Under the pieces are notes generated by a model. The model saw only the letters and a list, made by a program, of their open reading frames with translations. It did not search any database and was not told where the DNA came from. Below, piece after piece: positions 49,379 to 62,200 of a DNA stretch of 64,000 bases (the stretch's first letter is position 1; each line of letters starts with the position of its first letter). The position numbers and the translations under genes are program-made. The DNA comes from Asterias rubens (Eukaryota; Echinodermata; Asteroidea; Forcipulatida; Asteriidae), in assembly GCF_902459465.1 (NCBI RefSeq), contig NC_047065.1:5018309-5082308 (forward strand), read 5' to 3'.

Positions 49379-52300
49379 ATGGCGGCGCCCATGCTGTTTA
49401 CTATTTTTCTCGGCGTTATTGTAAGATTTTTCCTTTTTAACTCTTCGATATCGACTTGGTTGAAAGACAGAGTAGAAATCTCAACACCTCTTACATCATG
49501 GAAGTCAGGTATGCTGTTTATTTAACTATTTTTTTTTCAAAAACTACATTTAAACGATGTCTCGATTGTATCGTAGCGTCGACACCAACCAACCAAACCA
49601 ATTACCAAGGCAAAGCGCACAACAAACGGAGGGGGCGGGGAAAAGGGGAGGGTGTATAACCAAAGCCAAACCAAGTGCCGTTTTTTATTATTTCCCTATT
49701 ATTAATCGAGGAATACAGCTCGCCCCAGTTGAGTTAACTGGGTCTAGATCACAATGACAATGATTGATTTTGAAGAAATTAATGTATTACTATTTATTTA
49801 TTTATTTATTATTTTTTTTTTTTTTTTGGGGGGGTTGATTTTGTTTCCCATTCCCTATCCACACCACATCACAATTGGCATTCCCTGTTCTATCTATTTG
49901 TAAAAACGAGGTGAGTAAAAAAGTGTCGTCGATGAATCACAAAGTTGTTCGTAGATTTTTGGTTAATCTGTGCAATTGCATGTATGTGGTGTGTCATATG
50001 GCAGGGGGGCAGGAGATCTCCTTAACCCTTACTACCCTTGTGAAAGAATGTGATCAAGAGAAATAAGCAAATGAGTGGTTCAATCTATTTGTACCTTCAC
50101 GGTTCAATCAGAGGATTTTTTTTCTTGACCCCCGACTTGATCTTGTGGTCAGTGGTTACCACCGCCACCCCTTCCCACAAAAGTACAAGATGTTCCAATA
50201 AAGAAGTTAAACTTACTGATCTTTCCTTGAAACACAAACTTATGCTTAATTAAAAATATTTATGGGTTTTTGTACTTTGTTTACCTTTAATTTTAAAAGT
50301 GATCGAAGGAATAACACTGCTGCAAAATGGAGTTTCTCCTTATTCTGGTGATGTCTTTCATGAGGTAAGTTAGTAGCAAAATTAAGGAAGAAGTTTTTTT
50401 ACTTTACAATTTATTTTATTTTATTCAACATAATAAAACATAAAAAGAATTCCTACCTCCTGAGCGTGAACTTGAGAAAACTTCCACAGATTGTGATTAT
50501 ATAGTTGAGATAACGTAAACCCTCCTCCCGATGGCGGGAGGAGGGTTACGTTATCGCAACTAGTTATAATAGTTCCTATGTTTTTTTTATATTATTATTT
50601 GATGAAGGGAATTGATCTACTCTTCTGAAAGACAATTACATACTTATAGAATCAAAGTGTAGTCATTCATGAAAAAAATGGAAAATAGTATCGTTTTTTT
50701 TTTTTTTTACAAAATCTCTCGCAAAGTTTGTCTAAAACTTGTTGTATATGTTTCAGACGCCACTTGTGCTGTACTTCTTCCACCAAGTGCTGTCTGCAGC
50801 TTCCTGGCTTGTTCCTGTGGTGTTTGTGTCATTGGATCTTGTTACAGCATGGATACTGTACAAGAGTGCAGGAAACTGCCTCAAGTATCTTGTAAGTTTC
50901 TTTTATTTCTACCTCCATGAATTTTTCTTCCTCATAAGATTTGATGTTTGCACAGTCACCAATTAAGTCCAGGTATCGAGTGAGGTTTGCAGAGGCGCTA
51001 TGTTATAAATCTCTTTTATGAGCTGTGGTGGTTCTGAGAAGAACTAGTGGTTAACGACTCAACATTTCTCCTCAAGATGATTAGAGCTGATCGAAACGTT
51101 GAGTTGTTAACCACCGTTTTATTTTTTTCAGAACTAACACTACTCAAAAGAGATATTCACTTCGTGTTTCTTCAAATCTCTCTTAGTTAGATACTTTCAC
51201 CATGCAAAGTTTAAAATTCTACAAACTGTTACTAGTTGCCAACTTTGATTCATTATTCCACAGCTGGTGAATCAGTCAAAGGAAAGCAAGAAATATGCAA
51301 AAGATGTTGACAAACTACTCATCAAAAGATCAGATGTGTTTGACTTGCCGAGGCTGGTTGTTTCTATGTAAGTATTCTAAGCCGTATTCATTTTGTATAT
51401 AGCAATATCTAACCATTAGTCGAGGTCTGTGGTAGCAACATGTGTACATATCTTGTGAGTAGTGTTGGCTCTGAAAAGGTTTCCAATTCTGCAATTCTGC
51501 ACTCTGTTGCTAGTCTAACCACTTATTAAGTTGGATTGACACACCTTGCATTGACTGAAGTCTGTATCACGTTTTTTAAACTATTAGTTTCATAGGTAAC
51601 ATTTACAGTGCAATGTTATAGAAACGTTTACATAGAAAGATGTAGCATCCTAATGGGTGTCAAAAAAGTGAGCTTGTTCAGGTTGACAGACAAATGAACA
51701 GGTGCATACTCCATAATGCCTCACAATCTCACATTGCCTGCAACGGCGAAGTATAAACCTATGCAATACGTTCCTGTCATTGTATTTGTTTGTTTGGTTG
51801 ATCAGTGCCACACATTGCCACAGCAGAAATTGACAGAGGTCGTAAACCTAATATCTCTTCCAACAGTGGCTCAAATTCAGTTGCATTTAGCAGCTGAGCG
51901 GGGTACAATTCCATAATGCGGTAAGCAGAAAATACTTCTTGGCTAAGCAAAGATTGAGTGGGGCACCAGTCACCGAGAAACTTGGATAGTAGGAGGGTTT
52001 AAAATGTTATGTATTATAGTTGATTTTCAAAGAACTATTGTTGTACTCTGTTTCTTTGTAGTTACCTGTTGAATCCATACACTATAGTCACCTGTGTGGG
52101 ACAGTCAACGCTGGTAGTCACACATCTGGCAGTAGCTGCAGTCTTTTTTTTCACTTCAAATGGTAAAGTTGACGTGAATTTCGATCTGATGTAGTGAACG
52201 ATCGTAATCGTGATTACTACCAAGAACATGGAGGATGGTGCCCCCCTCTTAAGCATCTCCCTTCAAAAATAAAAGCATGACCACCAACCACTTACAAACC

Positions 52301-55300
52301 CATTCCCCCCCCCCCTGCTTAAAATGCAGCACAACCAACTGGGCAGACTAGTCTGGCACCCAGTATTCGCGTTTAGTTGTACACAAAATGGCTTCTTTTC
52401 GCAAGTTGTTGCAACTGGCTCAATTAACCCTGGAATAGCTCTGGAGTAACTTTCTTATTTCCCACTGTTGTACAGGGTACAGGGTTGCTGCCACGCTGGC
52501 CTTAGCAGCAGCAACATATCAATCTCTCTACCCAGCTATGATGATTGTGCCTTGTTGTATGCATTTGTTCATCGTAAAGGTGAGATCTTTTCTAAGTCGC
52601 TTTCTAGGGCTTGGGTCCAATGGGGAAGCACCTCATAAATGCTTCTACCTCTTAAAACACAAATGAATGACTTGCTGACCAAAATCTTCAGGGAGTTGTC
52701 TGAATCTGGAGGAATGAGGACTGTAGGTCCTAACAAGAATTGCTTCGTAGTAAGCCGATACGCAAACACAAATTTTTAAATGACAAAAAAAAAAAAAAAA
52801 CATCACGAGAAAAGCATATGGAATGCTCCGGATTGAACAGTAGGGCTTTTAAAACTGAGATAAACACCAAGTGAAAACAGTCCGAAGACCTTGATTCAAA
52901 TTCAACATGCTCGGCCATGTATGACAAATTTTGGTCCAGAATGCCCCACAGTTTTCAAAAATAAAAAAAGGAAAATTCTTAAAAGTACCGGTACTGTCAA
53001 TACCAGTGCCTTTCTGTTTGTTTTTTAACAAACTTGTTGACTTTTAGTACTTTCCTTTCTAAACCTTATCTTGTTTGGTTTTCTTGTTGTTCTCTGTTGA
53101 AAACATGCGCTATCCATTGTTCAGAGCATTCTTTTACTAAATATCTTATTTTGTTGTTATTATTATTGTTTATGTTTTATTTTGCAGGAAGGAATAGCAG
53201 CTTCCAATATATCTTACTATAGTTCATCTGCTCTGCGCTCCCATGCTACCATAGCTGCTATGTTTGTTGGTTGGCTGGGTTGCTTGCATGGAATATCTTT
53301 CCTCATGCTGGATTCATGGGACTACCTCATTTCAACTTATGGCTGTATGTAAGTATCTGAAAATTATTATTATTATTATTATTATTATTATTTATCTAGC
53401 CATTTCAACAATACATGACCATACAAAAAAATACTTCCAGATGGGCTAGGAGAAACAAAAGCCAAATAATTACTGTGGTCCATAGACCTGCCTCCCCACA
53501 TCTGGTGAAAATCTCTTCTTTGTAATAACGCTTTTTGTTGAGTAGGGCACTTACATGAGTTCAAATAGCGCCCTCTAGGGACCAGTTTTGATCCTGAGTA
53601 TGTGATTCTCCAGCCTGAACATCTGACACACACTTCGCGGCTTGTGAATTACTCCAGAAATCGTCCATAATCACCTTTTGACCTCGCATCATTTCACATG
53701 GCCTTGGTGGTTCTGGAGTTTCGCAGTTAAAACCGACGTACATTTGTATAAACCAATACCTGTCAATAGAGAACCAGTCTAGTGATTTTCTCAACATTTT
53801 CTTTATAATGCTGAGAAATTTAATCTGATCCAACTGTTTGAGCCAATCATTGTCAAAAAAAATAATATAAAAAAAAATCTGAAATAGAGTTTGTACGAAG
53901 ATTAAAGCCATTGGACACTTTGGGTAAACAGTATTGTCCAAGGCCCACACTTCGTGTATCACAACTTCTATATAAAATAACAAACCTGTGAAAATTTAGG
54001 CTCAATCGGTCATCGGAGTCGGGAGAAAATAACGGGAAAACCCACCCTTGTTTCCGCACGTTTCGCCGTGTCATGACATGTGTTTAAAATAAATCTGTAA
54101 TTTTCTATATCTAGAATTGATATTGTTTTGATGTTTTTCTCAAAAAGTAAAGCATTTCATGGAATAATATTTCAAGAGAAGTCTTTCACCATTACCTTCT
54201 GTAAACCCTGTAAGTAATTTGTAAATCTGTGAACTTTTTTTTTTTTTTTTTTCTGAACCGAAAGTGTCCAATGGCTTTAAATGTTTTAGAATGTGGCAGG
54301 ACTAGAATTTCATCTAAGTGAGGGCAAGGCCATTTGCATTTTGCAAATCTTATTTGAAACTTTTATAGGGTTACCAAGGCCAGTGGTAATACTTCTGGTA
54401 CAGTGCGCATATCCAACACTCAGTGACGCTCAAGGCGCTCTAGCATACAGTACTTTCCTAATGTGGAGGTTTTTATTTGTTCATAGATTGACCGTACCGA
54501 ATCTGACGCCAAACATGGGACTCTTCTGGTATTTCTTCACGGAGATGTTTGAACACTTTCGTCATTTCTTCTTGTGGGTTTATCAAATCAATGTCTTCAT
54601 CTACACTGCACCGCTAGTAATCAAGCTATGGTAACGACGTCCTTTCCAATATCTATAGTTGCATACTCCAACTTGCCTCCAAAACTTCCATATTATGAGT
54701 TTCTCATTCTTTGCATTACCAGGGCTCAACATTTACACTGGACACCAGGCCCATGGTCAGTGATTTTAGCAATGGGCTGGAAAACTCATGACTGCACAAG
54801 TACAGGTCTTGTGTTTTAATTCAAATGTCTGAAAAATCTCCTTCAATCCTCTTGAATATTGAAGAATTCTTACCCATAAATACAAATGAGATTTAAATTC
54901 GGGCCCAATTTCATGGCTCTGCTTACAGTAAGCACAGAATAGGCGCTTACGGAAGCAGGGAATTCTGTGCTTACGGCAAGCGTATTTCACGGGTTAGCGT
55001 GCGTACTCGGTGTTACTAGGCATTCTCTGCTTACAAGGCTAGTGCAGCGAAAATCGGCACTTGCATGTAAGCAAGGAATCGTGATCGTAAGCGCAGAATT
55101 CGGCGGTAAGTAGAGCCATGAAATTGGGCCCTACTCTTTGTGCTTGTCCAAATTAAAACAATTGAAATGTTTAACTGTGTTGGTATTAATTGTTGTTCTC
55201 TTTTTACACGTAGGAAGCATCCGTTGTTTGTGATGTACATTCAGTGTGCTATTATAGCTATCTTCAAGTCCTATCCAGCCTATGGAGATACGTCCGTCTA

Positions 55301-56804
55301 CCTTGCCCTCCTACCTGTTTGGTATCACTCATTCAGCTGTGAGTTCTGCACTACTCTAATAAACGATTACTTACAAGTCCTCTGTTGATTTCACCAAACT
55401 TTTCCTAACTATCTGAGGACTTAGAACAAGTACAGTTTTGTATCCTTGGACGTTGGGATACATTGAACCCGTCCTAAGTTAGGAGGAGTTACTCATCCTA
55501 ACTCAAGATAGGATTAACCCTAGTGTTTTGTGAAATCGGCTGTTGGACACAGAAATTAAATTTTAGTTAAGCATACACAGTTTGAAGTGATTTCCCGAAC
55601 ATGATTTCATCCATAACTTGAACTTTCACAAAGGTAATTTTAAGGCAACATGTTGGGTTGTTACTGATACAAATGCATTGTGGGTGCTGCCAATATACAT
55701 GCAAAATAGCTGACTGATTACCAGGTAATGCTAGGTTTTAGCCCCTTAAATTCTTGGTTTCAAACATTATTACGCTATTATCGCAAACTTACCAATGTTA
55801 CCATAGGGAGAAACCCACCCTTAGAGGCAGTAAACACACCCTTAGAGGCACTGGACACCTTTGTTGTCAAAGACCAGTATTCTCACTTGGTGTATCCCAA
55901 CATATGCACAACTAAACAAATTTTTACTAAATTATTCATCCGAATTGCAAACAAAATAATGGGGGAAAAAAAACCCTTATTGCACCAAATTGTGTGCTTT
56001 CAGATGCCTAATTAAAGCCTTCATGCCTGAAGTCTTTTAATATTTGAATGAGTAAATACCTCTTTCTCATAAACAATGTAACTTCAGAGGGAGGCCGTTT
56101 CTCACAATGTTTTATACTATCAACAGCTCTCCATTGCTCGTTACCAAGTAATTTTTTATGTTAACAATCATTTGAGTAATTACCAATAGTGTCCAGTGCC
56201 TTTAAATATATAATTGTCTTTCAGATCTTCGTAATAGCTTGGTCGTCGGTGTGATGTTCATCTTGTCATCCATCTTGGCACCTATTCTATGGCAGCTTTG
56301 GATCTACTCAGGGAGCGCCAATGCCAATTTCTTCTTTGCCTTCACCCTGGTGTACAACACTGCTCAGGTGATAACAATAATAATACCGTACTACTCGGTT
56401 CTTATAGTGCTTTATCACACTCTTAAGGGGTGTATCAAAAGGCACTGTATTTTTCATGCAAGGTGTGTGGAACTAAAAAAAAAAATTTAGAGCTTGACTT
56501 GACATCAAATTATACTGCCTCAGAATTTGGGAGACTGTTCAAATCTGACAAGTTCTTTAAAGGTTCTTTAAAGGTTCTCCCAGCCCAACGTACTATTGCC
56601 GTACCGTATTGTACCCAACCTTTCCACTTGATCTGTAAACTGTGCCATTTCTTATTGTCTATGTTTCTATTTGTTCCTCATATCACACAGATATTTCTGC
56701 TGACTGATGTGCTATTTGCATTCCTCAAGAGGGAGTTTGCTCTGGTTCATGGCATGAAACCAGTAGACAACAATGGTAAACTAAAAGAAGTAGCCCTAAA
56801 GTGA
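49379..56804 (+). CDS. PIGU: PIGU, GPI transamidase subunit U (complete, 11 exons)
   Basis: Exons 49379-49508, 50300-50364, 50757-50891, 51264-51367, 52062-52162, 52476-52579, 53188-53348, 54487-54630, 55214-55338, 56225-56367 and 56691-56804 join in phase to 1326 nt, 441 residues (human PIGU is 435). It is a polytopic ER-membrane subunit of the complex that attaches GPI anchors to proteins. Matching landmarks in order: [126 protein letters not shown] and [13 protein letters not shown]. Exons 1-7 lie in unit 3 of the triplication; exons 8-11 are single copy. AATAAA at 56916-56921 is a good poly(A) candidate. Introns carry family A, B, D and E elements. Confidence 0.95.
53361..53395. repeat. 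(ATT)n microsatellite in PIGU intron 7
   Basis: About eleven ATT units, 12 bp after the exon 7 donor. Confidence 0.9.
53902..54280. mobile_element. Family B MITE, full length
   Basis: TTAAAGCCATTGGACACTTT to GTGTCCAATGGCTTTAA with TTAA at both ends and a poly-T run near the right end. It lies in PIGU intron 7. Confidence 0.85.
54901..55131. mobile_element. Family D MITE, full length
   Basis: GGGCCCAATTTCATGGCTCT at the left mirrors AGCCATGAAATTGGGCCC at the right. Internal GCTTAC / GTAAGC repeats. It lies in PIGU intron 8. Confidence 0.85.
55386..55547. mobile_element. Family E palindromic MITE
   Basis: TGATTTCACCAAACTTTTCC at the left and TTTTGTGAAATCGGC at the right, with internal CTAAGTTAGGAGGAG / CCTAACTC motifs. 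It lies in PIGU intron 9. Confidence 0.75.
55842..56205. mobile_element. Family A MITE
   Basis: TTAGAGGCACTGGACACC at the left and GTGTCCAGTGCCTTTAA at the right. It ends 20 bp before PIGU exon 10, so it supplies most of that intron's 3' sequence. Confidence 0.8.
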
Positions 56805-56915
56805 ACTGTGTTGCCTACAGCTTTTGATATGGTCTCAGGTAGCTGATGGTTTGATGTTGCACCTTGTAGACTTGATGTGGATAAGGAGCTAGTGCTCAAC
56901 GAGGCATGTAAAACA

Positions 56916-56921
56916 AATAAA
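56916..56921 (+). terminator. PIGU poly(A) signal candidate
   Basis: AATAAA 112 bp past the PIGU stop codon. First such hexamer downstream. Confidence 0.6.
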
Positions 56922-57015
56922 TTGGCTATGCCTGTAAATGTTTCCTGCAATGTAGCCCTATATAGGACTCTTCCTCTGTGCACAGATACAGAGTCCTAAC
57001 TATTAGGGCCTTTTT

Positions 57016-57544
57016 CTGGGGCGGACAATTTTCAAAGCTTCATAACTCAAATCTTACTTGCAAGAAGCCACTTATTTCAACAGATTCACATTCCATGGTA
57101 GCATACATTATTTCTGCGGTGGGTTTGGGTCGTCATACAATCCTCACAAATCCACAATTTTTTGTGATATAATGCAGCTCCCAACATAAAAAAATTCCTG
57201 TTTTGATCGTACTCTCACAGTGTTGTATGCTGCTGTGCGTATGCGTATACATTCGTGTCCAAGACGCAAGATGAAAGACTCATTTAATTCTCGGTCACTA
57301 TCTCTAACTGACTGCACAGTGTTAACAGGCAAACGCAACGCAAGTCTGCGCCCTGTGCGTACGCACGGCAGACTGTGAGAATACGATCATAAACGGGAAT
57401 TGTTTACACTGGGAGCTGCATTATTTCACGAAAATGACGAAATTTGTGAAGAAAATATAAAACCAAAACCCACCGCAGATGGAATGTGAATCTCTTGAAA
57501 TTAGTGTCTTCTTGCAGGTAAGATTTGAAAATTGTCCGCCCCAG
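57016..57544. mobile_element. Long-TIR element, about 530 bp
   Basis: CTGGGGCGGACAATTTTCAA at the left mirrors TTGAAAATTGTCCGCCCCAG at the right. The arms extend inward for well over 100 bp with mismatches (for example GCAGCTCCCA / GGGAGCTGCA, TTTTGATCGT / ACGATCAT). No transposase ORF. Confidence 0.8.
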
Positions 57545-57866
57545 AAATGTACCCTGATATCCAGGGCGTCACTGTATACGAAAGTGTAAGGCTGCCAGGG
57601 CCACCTGCAATGGTACTCTCAACTTAGTGTACACGTTTTTTTTGTATAAAGTTACGGATTTTCTTGTAAAGAGTTTGTAGTATTTCTGACACAGTTTGTA
57701 TGATATTTGAAGAAAAAAAATTGTGCAGTAGCAACTAACAGGGAATGTGCTTTACCAATATTAGTTATGGAAGTATGATATGATTATTATAGAAAGACTT
57801 GATGACGTTTTTCATCTAAAAATTGTTTAAAGGTTTTGTCACATGGGGCAATTGTTTCGGAAAAGT

Positions 57867-57984
57867 TTCCGTATGGCGCCACCACTTTTTCATTCGATAT
57901 GAAATAATAAAGTATCTAATTTACCTCAATGAGATATCCCCCTTTTGTAAAAATGAGTGAAAAAGTGGTGGCGCAATACGGAAA
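57867..57984. mobile_element. Short TIR element
   Basis: TTCCGTATGGCGCCACCACT then TTTTCA at the left; TGAAAAAGTGGTGGCGCAAT then ACGGAA at the right. Confidence 0.75.
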
Positions 57985-58254
57985 GTTATCCATTGTTTTC
58001 ATTTTCCTGGCAACTAGGAGGCAAACACATTTCAGTTTTCTCAAATTTGTGGGATACTAGTAGTTTACAGCTAGAGATTCTCTCTTGTACTGCCATAGTG
58101 TTTCTTTTGCACACAGTGCTGTGGTCTAGGCCCCAGGCGTCAGAGATTGATAGTGGATAGTGTACTGCACTCGTTGTAAACCGCTTTAGAGCACCCTCTT
58201 AGACTACTGCACTGTGTGCACAAGAGACAATCTTATAATAATAATTCGGGGGGC

Positions 58255-58530
58255 TAATCATCCTCACTCGCAGCTAAGAGCTGAATTGCGAAGGACGCGT
58301 CTACAGCGTGTTCGAGAAGCAAGCATGCAAGGGCGCCTTTGGCTGCCAGCCACATCAACCCATTACGACCATGCAGCACAGCCAAGATAGAAAGTGTTTG
58401 ATTTTTCCAGAGGGCGAAAAACCGGATAGTCTGGAAAACCCTTGTGGCACAGCAGAGACCCATTGCACAACTCAACTCACATATGGCCATGGCGAAAATC
58501 GAGCCCTTTACTTACAAGCCAACCGTGTCA
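58255..58530 (-). mobile_element. tRNA-derived SINE, copy 2 (inverted, box B deleted)
   Basis: The reverse complement matches the copy at 243-540 (GGTTGGCTTG head, TGGCTGGCAGCCAAAGGCGC body, AGCTCTTAGCTGCGA end). The interval containing box B is missing here. Confidence 0.75.
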
Positions 58531-59019
58531 CCAAATGAACAAAATGTTCTAGCTGTTAATTACTACATGTATCCACAAGAAAATGGAGAAAACTTAAGTG
58601 TGCATGGATTTTCTCTTATTGGAGATTGCCTGTTAGTATTGCTTGAAACGAAAGACCATAAACCACTTGTAAAGAAGTAATGTCACACTAAATTCATATG
58701 CAAGATTGAGCGTATTTTGTTCATTACCCATGTGTTAGGACTAGGCTGGACTTCCTAGAAGGAAAGGCCAACAATCAAGAACCTTTTGTTTGATATTTAA
58801 TACTTTTCATACAAGAATTCGTTGGTATAAGTTGAATTGTGCAAAACGACCCTGTGGGGATTTTTATCAAATATTTGAGAAAACTTTCTTTTGAATAAAA
58901 AATTATATACAATATTATTCGCCTACAAATGATTGTTTAACTCAAAAACCCTAAAATTTACAAGATGTACAGCTAGTCAAACAAATAAAAACAAAAAATG
59001 TCAACAATGTTTGCAGTGT
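58531..59019. other. Intergenic, nothing recognised
   Basis: AT-rich sequence between the SINE and the MITE at the 3' end of the SRCR gene. Short ORFs look random. Confidence 0.4.
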
Positions 59020-59253
59020 TTGAAAAAGTAATTTTCCAAGAATTTGATATCGAGACCTCAAATTTAGAATTCAAATATATGAAAGCGCACAACTTCCTGT
59101 GACAATGGTGTTTTTCTTTCATAGTTATCTCGCAACTTCGACAACCAATTGAATTCAAATTTTCACAGGTTTGTTATTTTATGCATAATGTTGAAAACAC
59201 AGCAAGTGAGAAGACTGGTCTTTGACAATTACCAATAGTGTCCACAGTCTTTA
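59020..59253. mobile_element. Family A MITE, truncated, forming the SRCR gene's 3' end
   Basis: Family A core from AAGTAATTTTCCAAGAATTT to AGTGTCCACAGTCTTTA. Its terminus overlaps the stop codon (59253-59251) and AATAAA (59255-59250, minus strand) of the SRCR receptor gene. Confidence 0.8.
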
Positions 59254-59255
59254 TT
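59250..59255 (-). terminator. AATAAA overlapping the SRCR stop codon
   Basis: The minus strand reads GCA GAA TAA AGA: the stop TAA lies inside AATAAA. A poly(A) signal so close would leave a very short 3' UTR; whether it is used is unknown. Confidence 0.45.
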
Positions 59256-62200
59256 CTGCAGGTGGCAGTGGGCTACTTGGTGGCGTTTCAGTACCAATGT
59301 AGCCAGGTAGATCTGCTGGATCTGTATAATTAGGATAGTCACTCTGCCGACTCGTACTTATTATTAAATTGTTCGTTCGGGAAACATCGGTATACTCCGG
59401 AGGCCGAGGCGATGACACCCCTTCAGTTCTAGCGTCGGGGTAGTGGGCGACTGTCACCTCATAGGACGGGGGCGGCTCGTGGGGTACCCCGGCAGGCTTC
59501 CACTGCCCGCTGCTGTAGTCCGGAGGCTCCAGATCACGGGGCGGGAGGTTGGGGTCGATGGGGATCCCGTTGACTATAAAGAGACCGGAGTTGGCCCGGG
59601 GGTAGAGTGGCGGGCTCGGGGTGGTCTCGGAGTCGGCGTTGGCGATTCGGTTTGTTTGTCGGGCAGCGTGGGATGCTTTTTGGCGTTGGTGGAGGTAGCG
59701 GATGCATAGTGAAACGAATAGGATGACCACGAGGCATGTTATGATGGCTCCTATGGTTGTACTCATCGAAGGGGAGATGTTTCCTGATTCAGAAAGTTGA
59801 CGAAACACAGGGAATCAATTTAACTTACTATGGCTTGTTGTTGCAAAATCGAAAATATACACATCAAAGAACTAATTCTAAAGAATTTAAACTAGCGGAT
59901 ACATAGTGAGACGGTAAGAATGACCACAGTACTCACATCGAAGGGGAGATGTTTTCTGTTCAGAAAATTAACAAAAACTGGCAATTTAAATAAATGTGGT
60001 TTGTCATTGCAAAATAAAAAAGTATCTAGATCAAATGAACTAATTTTAAAGAAATTAAACTAGCGGATGCATAGTGAGACGATTATAGGGAGGACCACGT
60101 GACAGGGGAGATATTTCCCGAGTGTTCAGAAAGTTAACAAAAACTATATTTTGTTGCAAGGTAAACTGCAAGCAAAATATATTTGAGATAAATATTTAAA
60201 AAGGCAATTGGATATGTATATATAAATGCAATGAAAATTTAAATAAATTAATTTGAAAATATAAATAAATGCATTGAAATCATAAACATACTTATGCTAT
60301 TAAAATTTTCATAAATGCATTGGAAATACAAATAAATACAATGAGAGAATAAATAAATGCATTGGAAATGTAAATAAATGCATTGGTAAAATAAATAAAA
60401 GCAATGAAAAATTAAATAAGTGAATTTAAATATTATAGTTAAATTCACTGGAAATATAAATAAATGCCTTGTACATGCCGTGGAAAATTTAAATAAATGC
60501 ATTGGAAACAGAAATAAATGCATTGAAAACAAAATAAAATGCATTATAAACATAATTGAATGCACTCGCCAAATAAGTAAATGCAGAGCCAAAAGTTACT
60601 TAAAATAGTTTGCACATCCTACGGCCTTTGTGAAACGGGGTCACTTTTAGGTCTGTATTTGATTGTACTAATAAGGACCGCGACCCAAACTTGTTTCCAT
60701 AATTTCCTGAAAGTTAATTTAACTGCTCTTGAAAATATATCTAGCTGCATTGAAAATAAAAACAAATACCCGATTTGGAAATATAAATAAATGAATCGAA
60801 AATATAAATTATTACATTCAAAAACAAAATATGGCACTAACGGGCTTTCCTAAGAAGGTTAACTCTACAATGTGTAAGTGGATCCTTTTTGTATAACCCA
60901 GATTATTCAGTACATTTAGCATTATCATGGCAAACTAAAAAAATCAAGTGTACAAGTATTTGATGACGTAAGTGACGACGTAATTCTTACCATTCTGATC
61001 CTCATCATTAGATGTCTTGCATGCGATGGCAACATCTTCTAAATGGTTGCAGTTGTGCTCTCCCCAGCCGTTGTGTGGACACTGGGATAGTCTTGCTTCC
61101 CGCCCAGTACAAAACAGGTTGTCAAGAAGAATGCTGGACGTGCTCCGTCCGTAATCTGATGTGGATGAAACAAACACAGAAAGATGTGTGTAAATGGACA
61201 TGGTTAAAGGCAGTGGACACTGTTGGTAGTTACTCAAAATAATTATTAGCATAAAACCTTACTTGGTACAGCAAGCAATGGGAAGAGGTTGATAGTATAA
61301 AACATCGCGAGAAACGGCTCCCTCTGAAGTAACGTAGTTTCGAGAAAGGAGTATTTTTCCACGAGTTTGATCGATACATCAGAATTAGATTTGGAGGTCT
61401 CGAAATCAACCATCTAAACGCACACAACCTTGGGTGACAACTTGACAAGAGAAGGGTGTTTTTTTTTTCATATATTATCTCGCAACTTGGACGACCAATT
61501 GAGCTCAAATTTTCACAGGTTTGTTATTTGATACATACTTTGAGGCACACCACGTGAGAAGACTAGTCAGTGACAATTACCAAGTGTCCAGTGACTGTCT
61601 TAAACAATTTGGTATCTGAAATAAAGAGTCGCATCCCTTTAACGGTGATCCCCTGGCTGCCGCTTCCAAGTTCGTATCGTAATTTGGCTGTGATCCCTAT
61701 AATGGCTGCACGGCAGTTAACAGTGAGTTTGCATTGCTTCTGGTAGAGCGCTTCCCCGATTCCCCGCTTACGTGCAAGCGCCGAATTTCTGCGCTAGCCT
61801 TGTAAGCGTAGAATGCCTAGTAACGTGTGAAGTACGCACGCGCAGAAGCCCAAATTCGCCGCTAACCAGTGAAATACGCTTGCCGTAAGCACAGAATTCC
61901 CTGCTTCCGTAAGCGCCGATTCTGTGCTTACGGTAAGCAGAGCCATGAAATTGGCCCCTTTTCATTTCGTTCCGCCTAGGTATAGTTAAAAAGCAGTACA
62001 CATTGTGTACATGTAGTTTATTTCAGAACTAACTAGTCTCCCGAATTCCGAAAAGTCTACTCGACCGCTGTAGTGAAATATTAAAGCAAGACGTAAAGTT
62101 TCTCAAAGGAACAAAGATTTATATTTATACGTCAACATACATACTGCTTGCCAATTTTCCAACGATAGTTAGAAGTTTCTGTATTGTTTTGCATATGGTT

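Larger units (their letters stand above)
42735..53336 (+). repeat. Tandem segmental duplication, unit 3 (about 10,602 bp)
   Basis: The last copy. Its right end is continuous with the original locus: TTTCAAC is followed by TTATGGCTGTAT and a GT donor, completing PIGU exon 7. Confidence 0.97.

Noticed and set aside
60248-60592. 114-residue frame rich in His, Leu and Phe
   Set aside because: It is a readout of the AAATAAATGCATTGG minisatellite on the minus strand.
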